From the NCBI GenBank assembly GCA_002393095.1, contig DGII01000035.1:1-5434 (forward strand): a stretch of 5,434 nucleotides of DNA. Direction: 5' to 3'. This stretch comes from Lachnospiraceae bacterium UBA3826 (GTDB taxonomy: Bacteria; Bacillota; Clostridia; Lachnospirales; Lachnospiraceae). The position numbers and the translations under genes are program-made. Below the pieces are notes generated by a model. It searched no databases. It worked only from the letters and a program-made list of their open reading frames with translations, and was not told the origin of the DNA. Within the stretch, counting starts at the first letter, position 1. Each line of letters opens with the position of its first letter. Of this stretch, positions 1-5,327 are shown one piece after another.

Positions 1-44
1 TAATCCTTGGCATCAAAAAAAGCTATCTTCACCTTCTCACTCAT
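1..44 (-). CDS. D-lactate dehydrogenase-like 2-hydroxyacid dehydrogenase, N-terminus only (cut by window edge)
   Basis: Only 14 full codons are visible, reading MSEKVKIAFFDAKD, with a Tyr codon (TA.) probably next. The stretch KIAFFDAKDY resembles the first beta strand of fermentative D-lactate dehydrogenases and related D-isomer 2-hydroxyacid dehydrogenases, which often begin MKIAFFDxKxYD. Those enzymes reduce pyruvate to D-lactate with NADH in the cytoplasm. The ATG is well supported by GGAGG six bases upstream. The gene lies in the same direction as the hflKC block, 195 bp after its last stop, across a repeat-rich spacer without an obvious intrinsic terminator. The start is close to certain; the family call rests on about ten residues, so another D-2-hydroxyacid dehydrogenase is possible. 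Confidence 0.6.
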   Translation of the reverse strand, partial: MSEKVKIAFFDAKD

Positions 45-50
45 ATTAAT

Positions 51-55
51 CCTCC
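51..55 (-). promoter_or_regulatory. Shine-Dalgarno site of the dehydrogenase-like gene
   Basis: Minus-strand GGAGG followed by ATTAAT and then ATG, a six-base spacing. It fixes the start at position 44. The same CATGGAGGATTA block occurs a second time at 176-187 with no gene behind it, so this ribosome site is part of a duplicated unit. Confidence 0.85.
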
Positions 56-56
56 A

Positions 57-139
57 TGCCGAGCACATTGTGCGAGGCTCGCGAGGCGAATTTCAGATTC
101 GCCGATGCGATAAGGCGATTTGGGCTCGGCACAAATCGC
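57..139. repeat. Hairpin-rich insert with competing stems
   Basis: Plus-strand TGCCGAGC (57-64) pairs with GCTCGGCA (124-131) as an outer stem. Inside, GGCGAAT (85-91) pairs with ATTCGCC (97-103) over a five-base loop. GCGATTTG (115-122) pairs with CAAATCGC (132-139), and the loop of that hairpin contains the 124-131 arm, so these two stems are either alternatives or form a pseudoknot. CGAGC (60-64) can also pair locally with GCTCG (77-81). On the minus strand the structure ends two bases before the GGAGG of the dehydrogenase-like gene. It could be a regulatory leader or a mobile intergenic repeat. Confidence 0.6.
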
Positions 140-140
140 T

Positions 141-176
141 GTGTGAAAAATATGATATCGATCATATTTTTCACAC
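141..176. repeat. Perfect 16-bp inverted repeat with 4-base centre
   Basis: GTGTGAAAAATATGAT at 141-156 is the exact reverse complement of ATCATATTTTTCACAC at 161-176, with ATCG between. The stem is AT-rich, with GTGTG/CACAC ends. Neither strand has a T-run after the stem, so it is not a classical intrinsic terminator. It could be a protein-binding palindrome, an RNA hairpin or the core of a dispersed repeat. Confidence 0.9.
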
Positions 177-240
177 TAATCCTCCATGTCACGCACAAAA
201 CGCTGTGTGAAAAAGCATGATATCAATCATATTTTCACAC
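177..240 (-). repeat. Tandem intergenic repeat, unit 1 (short copy)
   Basis: A 64-base copy of the same unit: an imperfect palindrome (240-205), AGCGTTTTGTGC (204-193), GTGA, then CATGGAGGATTA (188-177). It begins on the last base of the membrane protein's stop codon, so the repeat abuts the operon without any spacer. The ribosome-site block is followed by the second palindrome instead of a gene, which suggests that the unit was duplicated. Confidence 0.7.
205..240. repeat. Imperfect copy of the GTGTGAAAA palindrome
   Basis: Left arm GTGTGAAAAAGCATGAT (205-221), centre ATCA, right arm ATCATATTTTCACAC (226-240). It differs from the perfect copy by a GC pair in the left arm and a shorter A/T tract in the right arm. 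Its outer edge shares one base with the TAG stop of the upstream membrane protein gene. Confidence 0.8.
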
Positions 241-1061
241 TATTCTCTTTTCTCACCTTCAAGCAGCCTGACTCCATTATCCATAGTCTTGATCCCCACG
301 GTTATAGGCTCAGTCAGATCGATCTTATATAACACCTTGAGCATCCAGGAGAAGAACAGTATCACCAACACCGGTATAAGACATGATGTGACAAGCATGA
401 CAGCCACAGCCTCAATGAATCTTCCTAAAAGTCCGGTTACATAGTCAACTATAGTAACTGCGGCATTCTCTATCCATGCCATGAACCTGTCAACTATACT
501 GCCCTCTTCATCAGCCACACTTATCTCATTGGCTATATCGATGGTCTCAACTATGGATGCTTCGTAATTATTATACACCATCTCGGATGTCTTGACACTT
601 AAAGGTATGACACAGTACAAAGCAAGGGCTGTAATGAAAAGCTTACAAGCAAAGCCCTTAATCTTCTCCTTCCCGGCGATCAGTCCGCCCGCCATAAGCA
701 GACACCCTAAAGGAACAAGAAAAGCAAATGACACATATCCCATCATCGTTACCAGATATTCCTCAAGGTAAAGTGCACTCAATACGGCCAGAAAGTACTT
801 ACTGAGCTCTGCCATCTGCTGTGCTATCGGAGTACACTGGTCATCCGGCAGAAGAGATATGGCGGCCGATGCTCCCGCCGCACCTGCAGTAAGCTTAAGT
901 ACGCTCTCAATCTCCATATCTATCTGCATCACTGAATGTGTATGGCTGTCAGGATCAACAGTCACCGGTGTCAGCTTAAAGGCCGACAGAAGTGCCACGA
1001 CCGCAAATATAAGAACTATCAGTAATTTTTTAAGTATCCCGATCCGGGTATCACTCTTCAT
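240..1061 (-). CDS. Four-helix membrane protein of unknown function, last gene of the hflKC operon
   Basis: I do not recognise a named family for this 273-residue protein. Hydrophobic segments lie at about residues 12-29, 104-128, 138-156 and 215-243; residues 88-103 may be a membrane-surface helix. Positive charges before the first segment (KK 11-12), between the second and third (KEKIKGFACK, 131-140) and after the last (KVLYK, 242-246) predict both ends and the short central loop inside the cell. The two longer loops (about 30-88 and 157-210, the latter acidic) would be outside. The ATG has GGAG seven bases upstream and follows the DUF4230 stop by 16 bp, which suggests coupled expression. 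No catalytic motif is visible. Position suggests that it works with the neighbouring SPFH and DUF4230 membrane proteins, but that is inference. Confidence 0.85.
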   Translation of the reverse strand: MKSDTRIGILKKLLIVLIFAVVALLSAFKLTPVTVDPDSHTHSVMQIDMEIESVLKLTAGAAGASAAISLLPDDQCTPIAQQMAELSKYFLAVLSALYLEEYLVTMMGYVSFAFLVPLGCLLMAGGLIAGKEKIKGFACKLFITALALYCVIPLSVKTSEMVYNNYEASIVETIDIANEISVADEEGSIVDRFMAWIENAAVTIVDYVTGLLGRFIEAVAVMLVTSCLIPVLVILFFSWMLKVLYKIDLTEPITVGIKTMDNGVRLLEGEKRE

Positions 1062-1077
1062 ATCATAACTCCGTGTT

Positions 1078-1767
1078 CTATTTACTTACATATTCCACAC
1101 TGTACTCATCCGTATCCACTAATGAGTTCACAAAGGATCTGATCATTCTCTCCGCACCTTCGTCTGCCTTATCCAGAATCCCCTTTTGAATAGCCTTCTC
1201 CTTGGCTGCGTTCTCATAATCCGCAAGTGAATCACTGTAATCTTTCATATCAAGCTTATTCCACAGACCGTTTTTCTCCTCAAGCAGCTTAAAGCTGTTA
1301 TGATCAATACTAGCCCCGATTATATAAGCCTTAGGGATAGCTATGGTTATTATCTTTGCCTCATCATCCTTACTGATATCCACGGCATTACAATCAATCC
1401 CCGCAGTCACCACTCCGTCATAGCTGTATGCCAGATATGCCTTGGAATCAAGTATCCACAGCTTCTTGGTTGATGAGTACTCCTCTACCTGCGTGAAATA
1501 GTACTCTTCTGTTATGAGCACTCCCATCTCCCTTAAGCCGTCCTCTATTATCTGTGTATTGAAGGTTATGACCTCTTCCGGTATGGGCTCCATATCAAAA
1601 AGCTTCTTGGTCTCACCCTGTGAAGCCTCTGTCTTGACCGCCTCGTCAGAAGCAGACCTTCTGCTTTTTACAAAGCCTCCAATAAGCCATATGATGATAC
1701 ATATCAGTATCACGCATATCACCGAGTAGATCACCAATTCCCGCTTCTTCTTATCATCTGCTGACAT
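1078..1767 (-). CDS. DUF4230 domain-containing membrane-anchored protein
   Basis: A 229-residue protein with a short Lys-rich N-terminus, one membrane helix at about residues 11-31 and a basic stop (KSRR). A charged linker follows, then a globular domain at about 65-218 that fits DUF4230: TQIIEDGLREMGVLITEEYYF, then KAYLAYSYDGVVTAGID, a strand-rich middle (IITIAIPKAYIIG) and a C-terminal helical part (ENAAKEKAIQKGI...AERMIRSFV). The topology is N-inside with the domain outside, the same as HflK and HflC. The biochemical role of DUF4230 is not established as far as I know. The start lies 20 bp after the hflC stop; AAAGGA nine bases upstream is a moderate ribosome site. An overlapping ATG ten bases upstream is out of frame. 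Confidence 0.85.
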   Translation of the reverse strand: MSADDKKKRELVIYSVICVILICIIIWLIGGFVKSRRSASDEAVKTEASQGETKKLFDMEPIPEEVITFNTQIIEDGLREMGVLITEEYYFTQVEEYSSTKKLWILDSKAYLAYSYDGVVTAGIDCNAVDISKDDEAKIITIAIPKAYIIGASIDHNSFKLLEEKNGLWNKLDMKDYSDSLADYENAAKEKAIQKGILDKADEGAERMIRSFVNSLVDTDEYSVEYVSK

Positions 1768-1787
1768 AGCCTGCCATCCTTTCAGAC

Positions 1788-2654
1788 CTATCTCACACCA
1801 TACAGGATTCCCGCAAGTTCGGAATCCTTGTCAAGTATCAGGGTATTGTCCCCGTTCTTCTTCAGCGATTCCTTTATCGCGTCCAGACTCCTGATATAAT
1901 TATAGAACTCAGCCTTGTCCTCGTCGTTATATGCATCGGATAATATGCGCATATACTCGGCTTCACCCTCCGCCATGGTGGTCTCGGCCTCTTTATTGGC
2001 ATTGGCAAGCGTGATCGTCACGTTTTTATCCGTCTCGTTACGAATCTTCTGAGCCTCCGCTTCGCCCTTGGCCTTATAGCCCGCCGCGATATTGCCTCGC
2101 TCCGATATCATACGCTCATAGACTGCCGCCTTATTATCCTCAGGCAGATCAAGTGCCTTAATCTCTGCCGTAAGTATCTCTATGCCATATCCCGCCATAT
2201 CGGAATTGGCCTCTTCCGTTATCATATTGGTAAGTTCTATACCTCTTGCCGCTATGACCTCATCCTGTGTCATTGAAGATATGATGTTCTTGGTGGCGTT
2301 ATATACGGCCGCATCTATCCTCTCTTCAGCTCTGGCACTCACTGCTCCCAAGGTCTGATAGTACTTGAGTACATCACTTACACTCCATATGACATAATCG
2401 TCGGCTATCATTGACTTCTTATCCCTTGTTATGACATCACTCTGAGGAATATCATATATCCTGCTGCCGTCATACACCGCCTGCGTACTCTGTACAAAAG
2501 GTGTCTTGATATGAAGTCCCGGCTCTCTCTGTATAGCTATTACCCTGCCGAACTGTTTGATCAGGGCTACATCCATATAATCCACGGTATATAACGAGGA
2601 AGCCAGTGTTATAAGTGCTGCTGCGACTATAATACATGCAATTGCTTTTTTCAT
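1788..2654 (-). CDS. hflC: HflC, SPFH-family membrane protein
   Basis: A 288-residue protein with an N-terminal membrane helix (about 4-22) and an SPFH/prohibitin domain (about 25-185). A charged coiled helix follows, with the typical HflC text: LDLPEDNKAAVYERM (169-182), ERGNIAAGYKAKGEAEAQKIR, and GEAEYMRILSDAY. The C-terminus has FYNYIRSLDAIKESL (250-264) and LILDKDSELAGILYG (272-286), both characteristic of HflC. In Escherichia coli, HflC pairs with HflK into a large membrane cage around the FtsH protease and modulates membrane-protein quality control. FtsH itself is not in this window. GGGGAGG lies six or seven bases before the ATG and overlaps the hflK TAG stop (12-bp gap), so translation is probably coupled. 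It is somewhat shorter than the E. coli protein, but all regions are present. Confidence 0.95.
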   Translation of the reverse strand: MKKAIACIIVAAALITLASSLYTVDYMDVALIKQFGRVIAIQREPGLHIKTPFVQSTQAVYDGSRIYDIPQSDVITRDKKSMIADDYVIWSVSDVLKYYQTLGAVSARAEERIDAAVYNATKNIISSMTQDEVIAARGIELTNMITEEANSDMAGYGIEILTAEIKALDLPEDNKAAVYERMISERGNIAAGYKAKGEAEAQKIRNETDKNVTITLANANKEAETTMAEGEAEYMRILSDAYNDEDKAEFYNYIRSLDAIKESLKKNGDNTLILDKDSELAGILYGVR

Positions 2655-2666
2655 ATTAGTCCTCCC

Positions 2667-3713
2667 CTATTCCTGTGTGTCGGTGCTCTCCGTTTCTGCA
2701 CCTGTCACATTGTATTCACTGAAGCTTTCGAGCGGAAGCATGGTCTGTGTTCCGCCATCCGTAATGATGACCTTAAGAGAGGGAAGTACCTCCTCCATGG
2801 TCTCATAGAACATCCTCTTCTTGGTTATATACGGATAGAGCTTATACTGCTCATACATCTCATTAAATCTTACTACCTGTCCCTCAGCTTCCGCTATCCT
2901 TGCAGCCTTGGATGCCTCTGCATTCTGCACTATCTTGTCTGCATCCGCTTCTGCCGCAGGCAGCTTCTCATTCTGATAGGCAAGAGCATTATTCCTTGCG
3001 GTATCTGCTCCCTGCTTGGCTGTCTCTACCGCCTTAAAAGCCTGCTTGATCTCATCCGTGGGTGGCTCACTGTCCTGAACCGTGATATTGACAACAGCAA
3101 GTCCTACCCCATGCTCGTTAAGCTCTCTGGTCATATCCTCCTTAACCTCTGCCTGGATCTGACCCTTGGCTGTAGTCATGGCTTCATCCACCGAATAATC
3201 TGCCACAATGGAGCGGATACTTGACAAAGCTATATTCTTAAGTATCTCCTCAGGATCATTGGAGGCGTAAAGATACGCTACAGGATCGGATACCCTGTAT
3301 TCCAGATAAAAGTCAATATCAAGCAGATTAAAATCAGATGTGATCATGATACCGTTGGAGCCGTCAGTGATATTCTGACCTTCATTGTCTATGGTATAGC
3401 CAACTCCCGTGCCGTGTGTGGTGATATCAACGAAATACACCTTCTGGATAAACGGGATCTTAAAATAAAGCCCCGCCGTGTCAGTCCTCACGACCTTGCC
3501 GAACATTGTAACCACAGCATTCTCCTGTTCCGTCACATTATAGAAGCTGCCTCCTGCGATTACTAACAGCAATACGACTATAAGCACATACTTCACATAT
3601 TTACCGAACTTCGGTATGCGCTTGATATCATCCACCACCTTATCATTCCTCGGACCCTTCTTAAAGCCATCCGTGAAATTCCCTGTAAAATTACCGTTAT
3701 TAAAGCCTTTCAA
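2667..3713 (-). CDS. hflK: HflK, SPFH-family membrane protein (TTG start)
   Basis: A 348-residue protein with a Gly/Asn/Phe-rich cytoplasmic N-terminus (1-20, repeats of the GNFTGNF kind), a membrane helix at about 38-57 and an SPFH domain from about 58 to 235 (VTEQENAVVTMFGKV at 60-74). The HflK signature VQDSEPPTDEIKQAF lies at 212-226, followed by a long Ala/Glu/Lys helix (about 227-290). The C-terminal tail is acidic and Ser/Thr-rich. The start codon is TTG (3713-3711), supported by AAGGAGG six bases upstream; no nearby ATG fits. HflK forms a hetero-oligomer with HflC, whose gene is next. The C-terminal parts should face outside the membrane. It follows the small 73-residue gene by 33 bp. 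Confidence 0.95.
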   Translation of the reverse strand: MKGFNNGNFTGNFTDGFKKGPRNDKVVDDIKRIPKFGKYVKYVLIVVLLLVIAGGSFYNVTEQENAVVTMFGKVVRTDTAGLYFKIPFIQKVYFVDITTHGTGVGYTIDNEGQNITDGSNGIMITSDFNLLDIDFYLEYRVSDPVAYLYASNDPEEILKNIALSSIRSIVADYSVDEAMTTAKGQIQAEVKEDMTRELNEHGVGLAVVNITVQDSEPPTDEIKQAFKAVETAKQGADTARNNALAYQNEKLPAAEADADKIVQNAEASKAARIAEAEGQVVRFNEMYEQYKLYPYITKKRMFYETMEEVLPSLKVIITDGGTQTMLPLESFSEYNVTGAETESTDTQE

Positions 3714-3719
3714 TTCACT

Positions 3720-3726
3720 CCTCCTT
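3720..3726 (-). promoter_or_regulatory. Shine-Dalgarno site that fixes the TTG start of hflK
   Basis: Minus-strand AAGGAGG, a full anti-16S match, followed by AGTGAA and TTG. The ideal spacing to TTG decides the start codon. Confidence 0.85.
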
Positions 3727-3746
3727 AACTATACCCGTATATGTCC

Positions 3747-3968
3747 TTAAGTCATAGACGCTATCAAAGCGTCAATCTCAGCCTGCGAAAGCATCCTTCC
3801 GGGATCAGCCGGAATAGCCGGTGCTGCTGCCGGTGCCGGAGTCACCGATGCCGTTGCAGTAACGACCTGCGCTGCACTGAATGCAGCTCCTCCACCCGCC
3901 TGAGGTGATTTACCCATTATACTTGCAAGCAAAGCCTGCTGTTCTGCATTTAAACCATTTGCATCCAT
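3747..3968 (-). CDS. Small Ala/Pro-rich protein with duplicated EIDALL-like helical motif
   Basis: A 73-residue protein of unknown function. Two short predicted helices flank a low-complexity linker rich in Ala, Pro, Gly, Thr and Val (about 20-57). The N-terminal motif, AEQQALLASIM (8-18), and the C-terminal motif, AEIDALIASM (63-72), share an AExxALxAS pattern and may be a duplication. The C-terminal LSQAEIDALIAS closely resembles the N-terminal motif of flagellar switch proteins FliM and FliN/FliY, which in FliM binds phosphorylated CheY. No membrane segment is seen. I prefer the ATG at 3968 to the one at 4037: GAGGA lies about ten bases upstream, a TATAAT box sits between the two, and the longer form would overlap the glycosyltransferase. 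It is the first gene of the hflKC operon. Confidence 0.75.
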   Translation of the reverse strand: MDANGLNAEQQALLASIMGKSPQAGGGAAFSAAQVVTATASVTPAPAAAPAIPADPGRMLSQAEIDALIASMT

Positions 3969-3992
3969 ATAATTTCTGTCCTCACATATGCA

Positions 3993-4021
3993 ATTATAAT
4001 TATTCTCACCCCTGACTGCAA
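3993..4021 (-). promoter_or_regulatory. Probable SigA-type promoter of the hflKC operon
   Basis: Minus-strand TTGCAG (4021-4016), 17 bases, then TATAAT (3998-3993). The -10 is perfect; the -35 keeps only the TTG. Transcription would start near 3986, leaving a leader of about 18 bases that still contains the GAGGA ribosome site of the small gene at 3968. The promoter overlaps the last codons of the glycosyltransferase, so the operon can be expressed apart from it. Confidence 0.55.
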
Positions 4022-5118
4022 GTTCCAATCCTGTCAAGAAATCTTCCTATCCTCTCATACCTCTTATACAGAGCACTGTGGGTATGATCAGGTATCCAGC
4101 TTCCATGGTGGTGATGAATGGTATAGCTTAACTCCGTTCTGTAGATTATACCCGTATCGAAGCTTTTGCATGTTAATGACTCAAAGGGGTATACGGTTAT
4201 ATCTCCCACGGACTGAAAGCCTCCGTTTTTAACAAGACCATGCTTTTCGATCACCTTGGTGTAACGCACCGGACAGGTGGAATTGTCCCATGTTCCGTCA
4301 GCCTTCAGATACGGTCTGCTCTCATAGCTTTCACATATCTCCTGCATTATTGGATGCCCCGGCTTAGCTCCCATACCAGAACCGCATTCGATCCGGTCCA
4401 GAGATTCGAAGCTCATATAAGCATCATTATACAACAGATCCTCAATGGGTCGAATCATCTCAACATCCATATCCATATATATGCCGCCATATCTGCGAAG
4501 GATATCTGCTCTTGCATAATCCGATGCGAAAGCCCAGTTCTTATGCTCTATCGCCTGTGTGAAAAAGAGGCAGGCATCCGGCTTATAGCTCTTAAGATCC
4601 CATATCTTAATCTCAAGCTCCGGCGCATACTTCTTCCATGACTCCACACATCTTGTATAAAGCTCCGGTATGGGTTCACCGGAGAACCATATTCCATGGA
4701 TGATCCCCGGAATGACAGGCGTATCATGCTTGCGGTAATTCACGGGCGGCTTATCTGCCGCCAAAAGCTGTATATCCTCATATATGAATTCAAGATAGAT
4801 TGACGGCACGGCTTTAAAAGCGGCCATACGCTCATCAGCCCGTAGTTGGGCAAGTATCTCCTCATAACCCGTAACAGCTATAAGAATCACCGTACCATAC
4901 TTATCTAATTCAGCTACCTCCTCCTTACCAAGCCTTGCGTATGTGTGTTCTCCCACTTCAACAGAGCCCGAACCGGAATTCCCCATAAAGCCCTTAAGGT
5001 TATGGATCAGACCGCTTCTTAGTAAAAACGGAGCTGTTCTGTTACGAAAATACTTACCGCAACCAAAACAGATGATATCCATTGTTCTTAGTTCATCAAA
5101 GTACTCTGTGATCGTCAT
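4006..5118 (-). CDS. Glycosyltransferase with DxD sugar-binding region (Gly_transf_sug/capsular type)
   Basis: A 370-residue protein with two parts. Residues 1-125 form a Rossmann-like N-terminal region (DIICFGCGKYF at 14-24; KYGTVILIAV at 73-82) of uncertain role. Residues 133-345 are the catalytic domain: IPGIIHGIWFSGEPIP (136-151), SWKKYAPELEIKIWD, then NWAFASDYARADILRRYGG (194-212) running into IYMDMDVE. Asp216 and Asp218 form the DxD that binds metal and sugar nucleotide. A late HHHHGSW (335-341) is typical of these bacterial enzymes. It probably transfers a sugar to a surface polysaccharide or glycolipid in the cytoplasm; donor and acceptor cannot be read. I start at the MTITEY Met. An in-frame ATG at 5226 lies inside the transposon RNA, upstream of a terminator and promoter. 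The next Met (5082) is possible. Ribosome sites are poor for both. Confidence 0.88.
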   Translation of the reverse strand: MTITEYFDELRTMDIICFGCGKYFRNRTAPFLLRSGLIHNLKGFMGNSGSGSVEVGEHTYARLGKEEVAELDKYGTVILIAVTGYEEILAQLRADERMAAFKAVPSIYLEFIYEDIQLLAADKPPVNYRKHDTPVIPGIIHGIWFSGEPIPELYTRCVESWKKYAPELEIKIWDLKSYKPDACLFFTQAIEHKNWAFASDYARADILRRYGGIYMDMDVEMIRPIEDLLYNDAYMSFESLDRIECGSGMGAKPGHPIMQEICESYESRPYLKADGTWDNSTCPVRYTKVIEKHGLVKNGGFQSVGDITVYPFESLTCKSFDTGIIYRTELSYTIHHHHGSWIPDHTHSALYKRYERIGRFLDRIGTCSQG

Positions 5119-5127
5119 AACAAATCC

Positions 5128-5136
5128 ATTATACCA
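5128..5136 (-). promoter_or_regulatory. Extended -10 promoter for the glycosyltransferase gene
   Basis: Minus-strand TGGTATAAT, a perfect extended -10 (TGnTATAAT). The hexamer 17 bases upstream, CATTTG, is a poor -35, as extended -10 promoters tolerate. The predicted start near 5121 leaves only about three bases before the ATG at 5118, so the message would be almost leaderless. If translation begins at 5082 instead, the leader would be about 39 bases. Confidence 0.55.
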
Positions 5137-5137
5137 T

Positions 5138-5183
5138 AAAAAAGCACGGGCAAATGACGCTTCCTTGCGTCTAACGCCCATGC
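5138..5183 (-). terminator. Intrinsic terminator directly after the TnpB element
   Basis: On the minus strand, GCATGGGC (5183-5176) pairs with GCCCGTGC (5151-5144): eight pairs, one of them U-G. Inside, after a small internal loop, GACGC (5171-5167) pairs with GCGTC (5160-5156) over a six-base loop. TTTTTT (5143-5138) follows the stem at once. It would stop transcripts coming from tnpB before the glycosyltransferase promoter. Its first base is the base right after the predicted right end of the element. Confidence 0.8.
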
Positions 5184-5327
5184 GTGAACTACTCCGACTT
5201 ATAGAAGTCGAAGCTTCCTGCTTCAACCACTACTGCGTTGGCTACGATGATACGCAACTCAATGTCTTACACAATGTCCACAGGCGTATGAGTTCGGGCT
5301 ATTCCATCCCTACTGTAATATTTGGTT
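5164..5327 (-). ncRNA. Putative omega RNA (reRNA) of the TnpB element with guide
   Basis: The sequence between the tnpB stop and the right end has omega RNA features. AACTC (5294-5290) can pair with GAGTT (5260-5256), and ATACGC (5289-5284) with GCGTAT (5255-5250). The strand order makes this an H-type pseudoknot, a feature known in TnpB omega RNAs. A 9-bp terminal hairpin follows: CTTCGACTT (5213-5205), CTAT, AAGTCGGAG (5200-5192). Then comes AGTAGTTCAC (to 5184), comparable to the scaffold ends just before the guide in known elements. The guide would be 5183 to about 5164. The 5' end of the RNA is not known and may lie inside tnpB; the 3' end may be the terminator T-run. Confidence 0.7.

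Larger units (their letters stand above)
47..176 (-). repeat. Tandem intergenic repeat, unit 2 (long copy)
   Basis: Read on the minus strand, this unit has a 36-base palindrome (176-141), then AGCGATTTGTGC (140-129), then 70 bases of hairpin-rich sequence (128-59), then CATGGAGGATTA (58-47). The neighbouring unit at 177-240 has the same order of blocks but only four bases (GTGA) where this copy has 70. The long copy ends directly at the ATG of the dehydrogenase-like gene. It may be a duplicated 5' untranslated region or a mobile intergenic repeat; I do not recognise a named family. Confidence 0.7.

Noticed and set aside
46..165. A 39-codon minus-strand open frame from an ATG in the perfect palindrome to a TAA that overlaps the ribosome-site block of the dehydrogenase-like gene
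   Set aside because: The nearest GGAGG is about 15 bases from the ATG, too far, and the frame runs through repeats and hairpins. It is more likely chance, though a leader peptide cannot be fully excluded.
141..176. A Rex (TTGTGAA-N-TTCACAA) or CRP (TGTGA-N6-TCACA) operator, tempting before a lactate dehydrogenase-like gene
   Set aside because: The TGTGAA and TTCACA half-sites are separated by more than 20 bases, far beyond the spacing of either regulator. The resemblance is limited to the ends.
141..240. The two GTGTGAAAA palindromes as intrinsic terminators of the hflKC operon
   Set aside because: The stems are AT-rich, and no T-run follows either one on the minus or the plus strand. The T tracts lie inside the right arms, not after the stem.
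3969..4037. A longer, 96-residue form of the small Ala/Pro-rich protein starting at 4037
   Set aside because: The extra 23 residues overlap the glycosyltransferase end and the -10/-35 promoter boxes, and the internal ATG at 3968 has the better ribosome site.
4033..4038. A perfect TTGACA on the minus strand as the -35 of the hflKC promoter
   Set aside because: It lies 33 bases from the TATAAT box, nearly twice the working spacing, and is inside the glycosyltransferase coding region. TTGCAG at 17 bases fits better.
4240..4641. A 133-residue plus-strand open frame
   Set aside because: It is antisense to the catalytic domain of the glycosyltransferase and has a random-looking composition; a shadow of the real gene.
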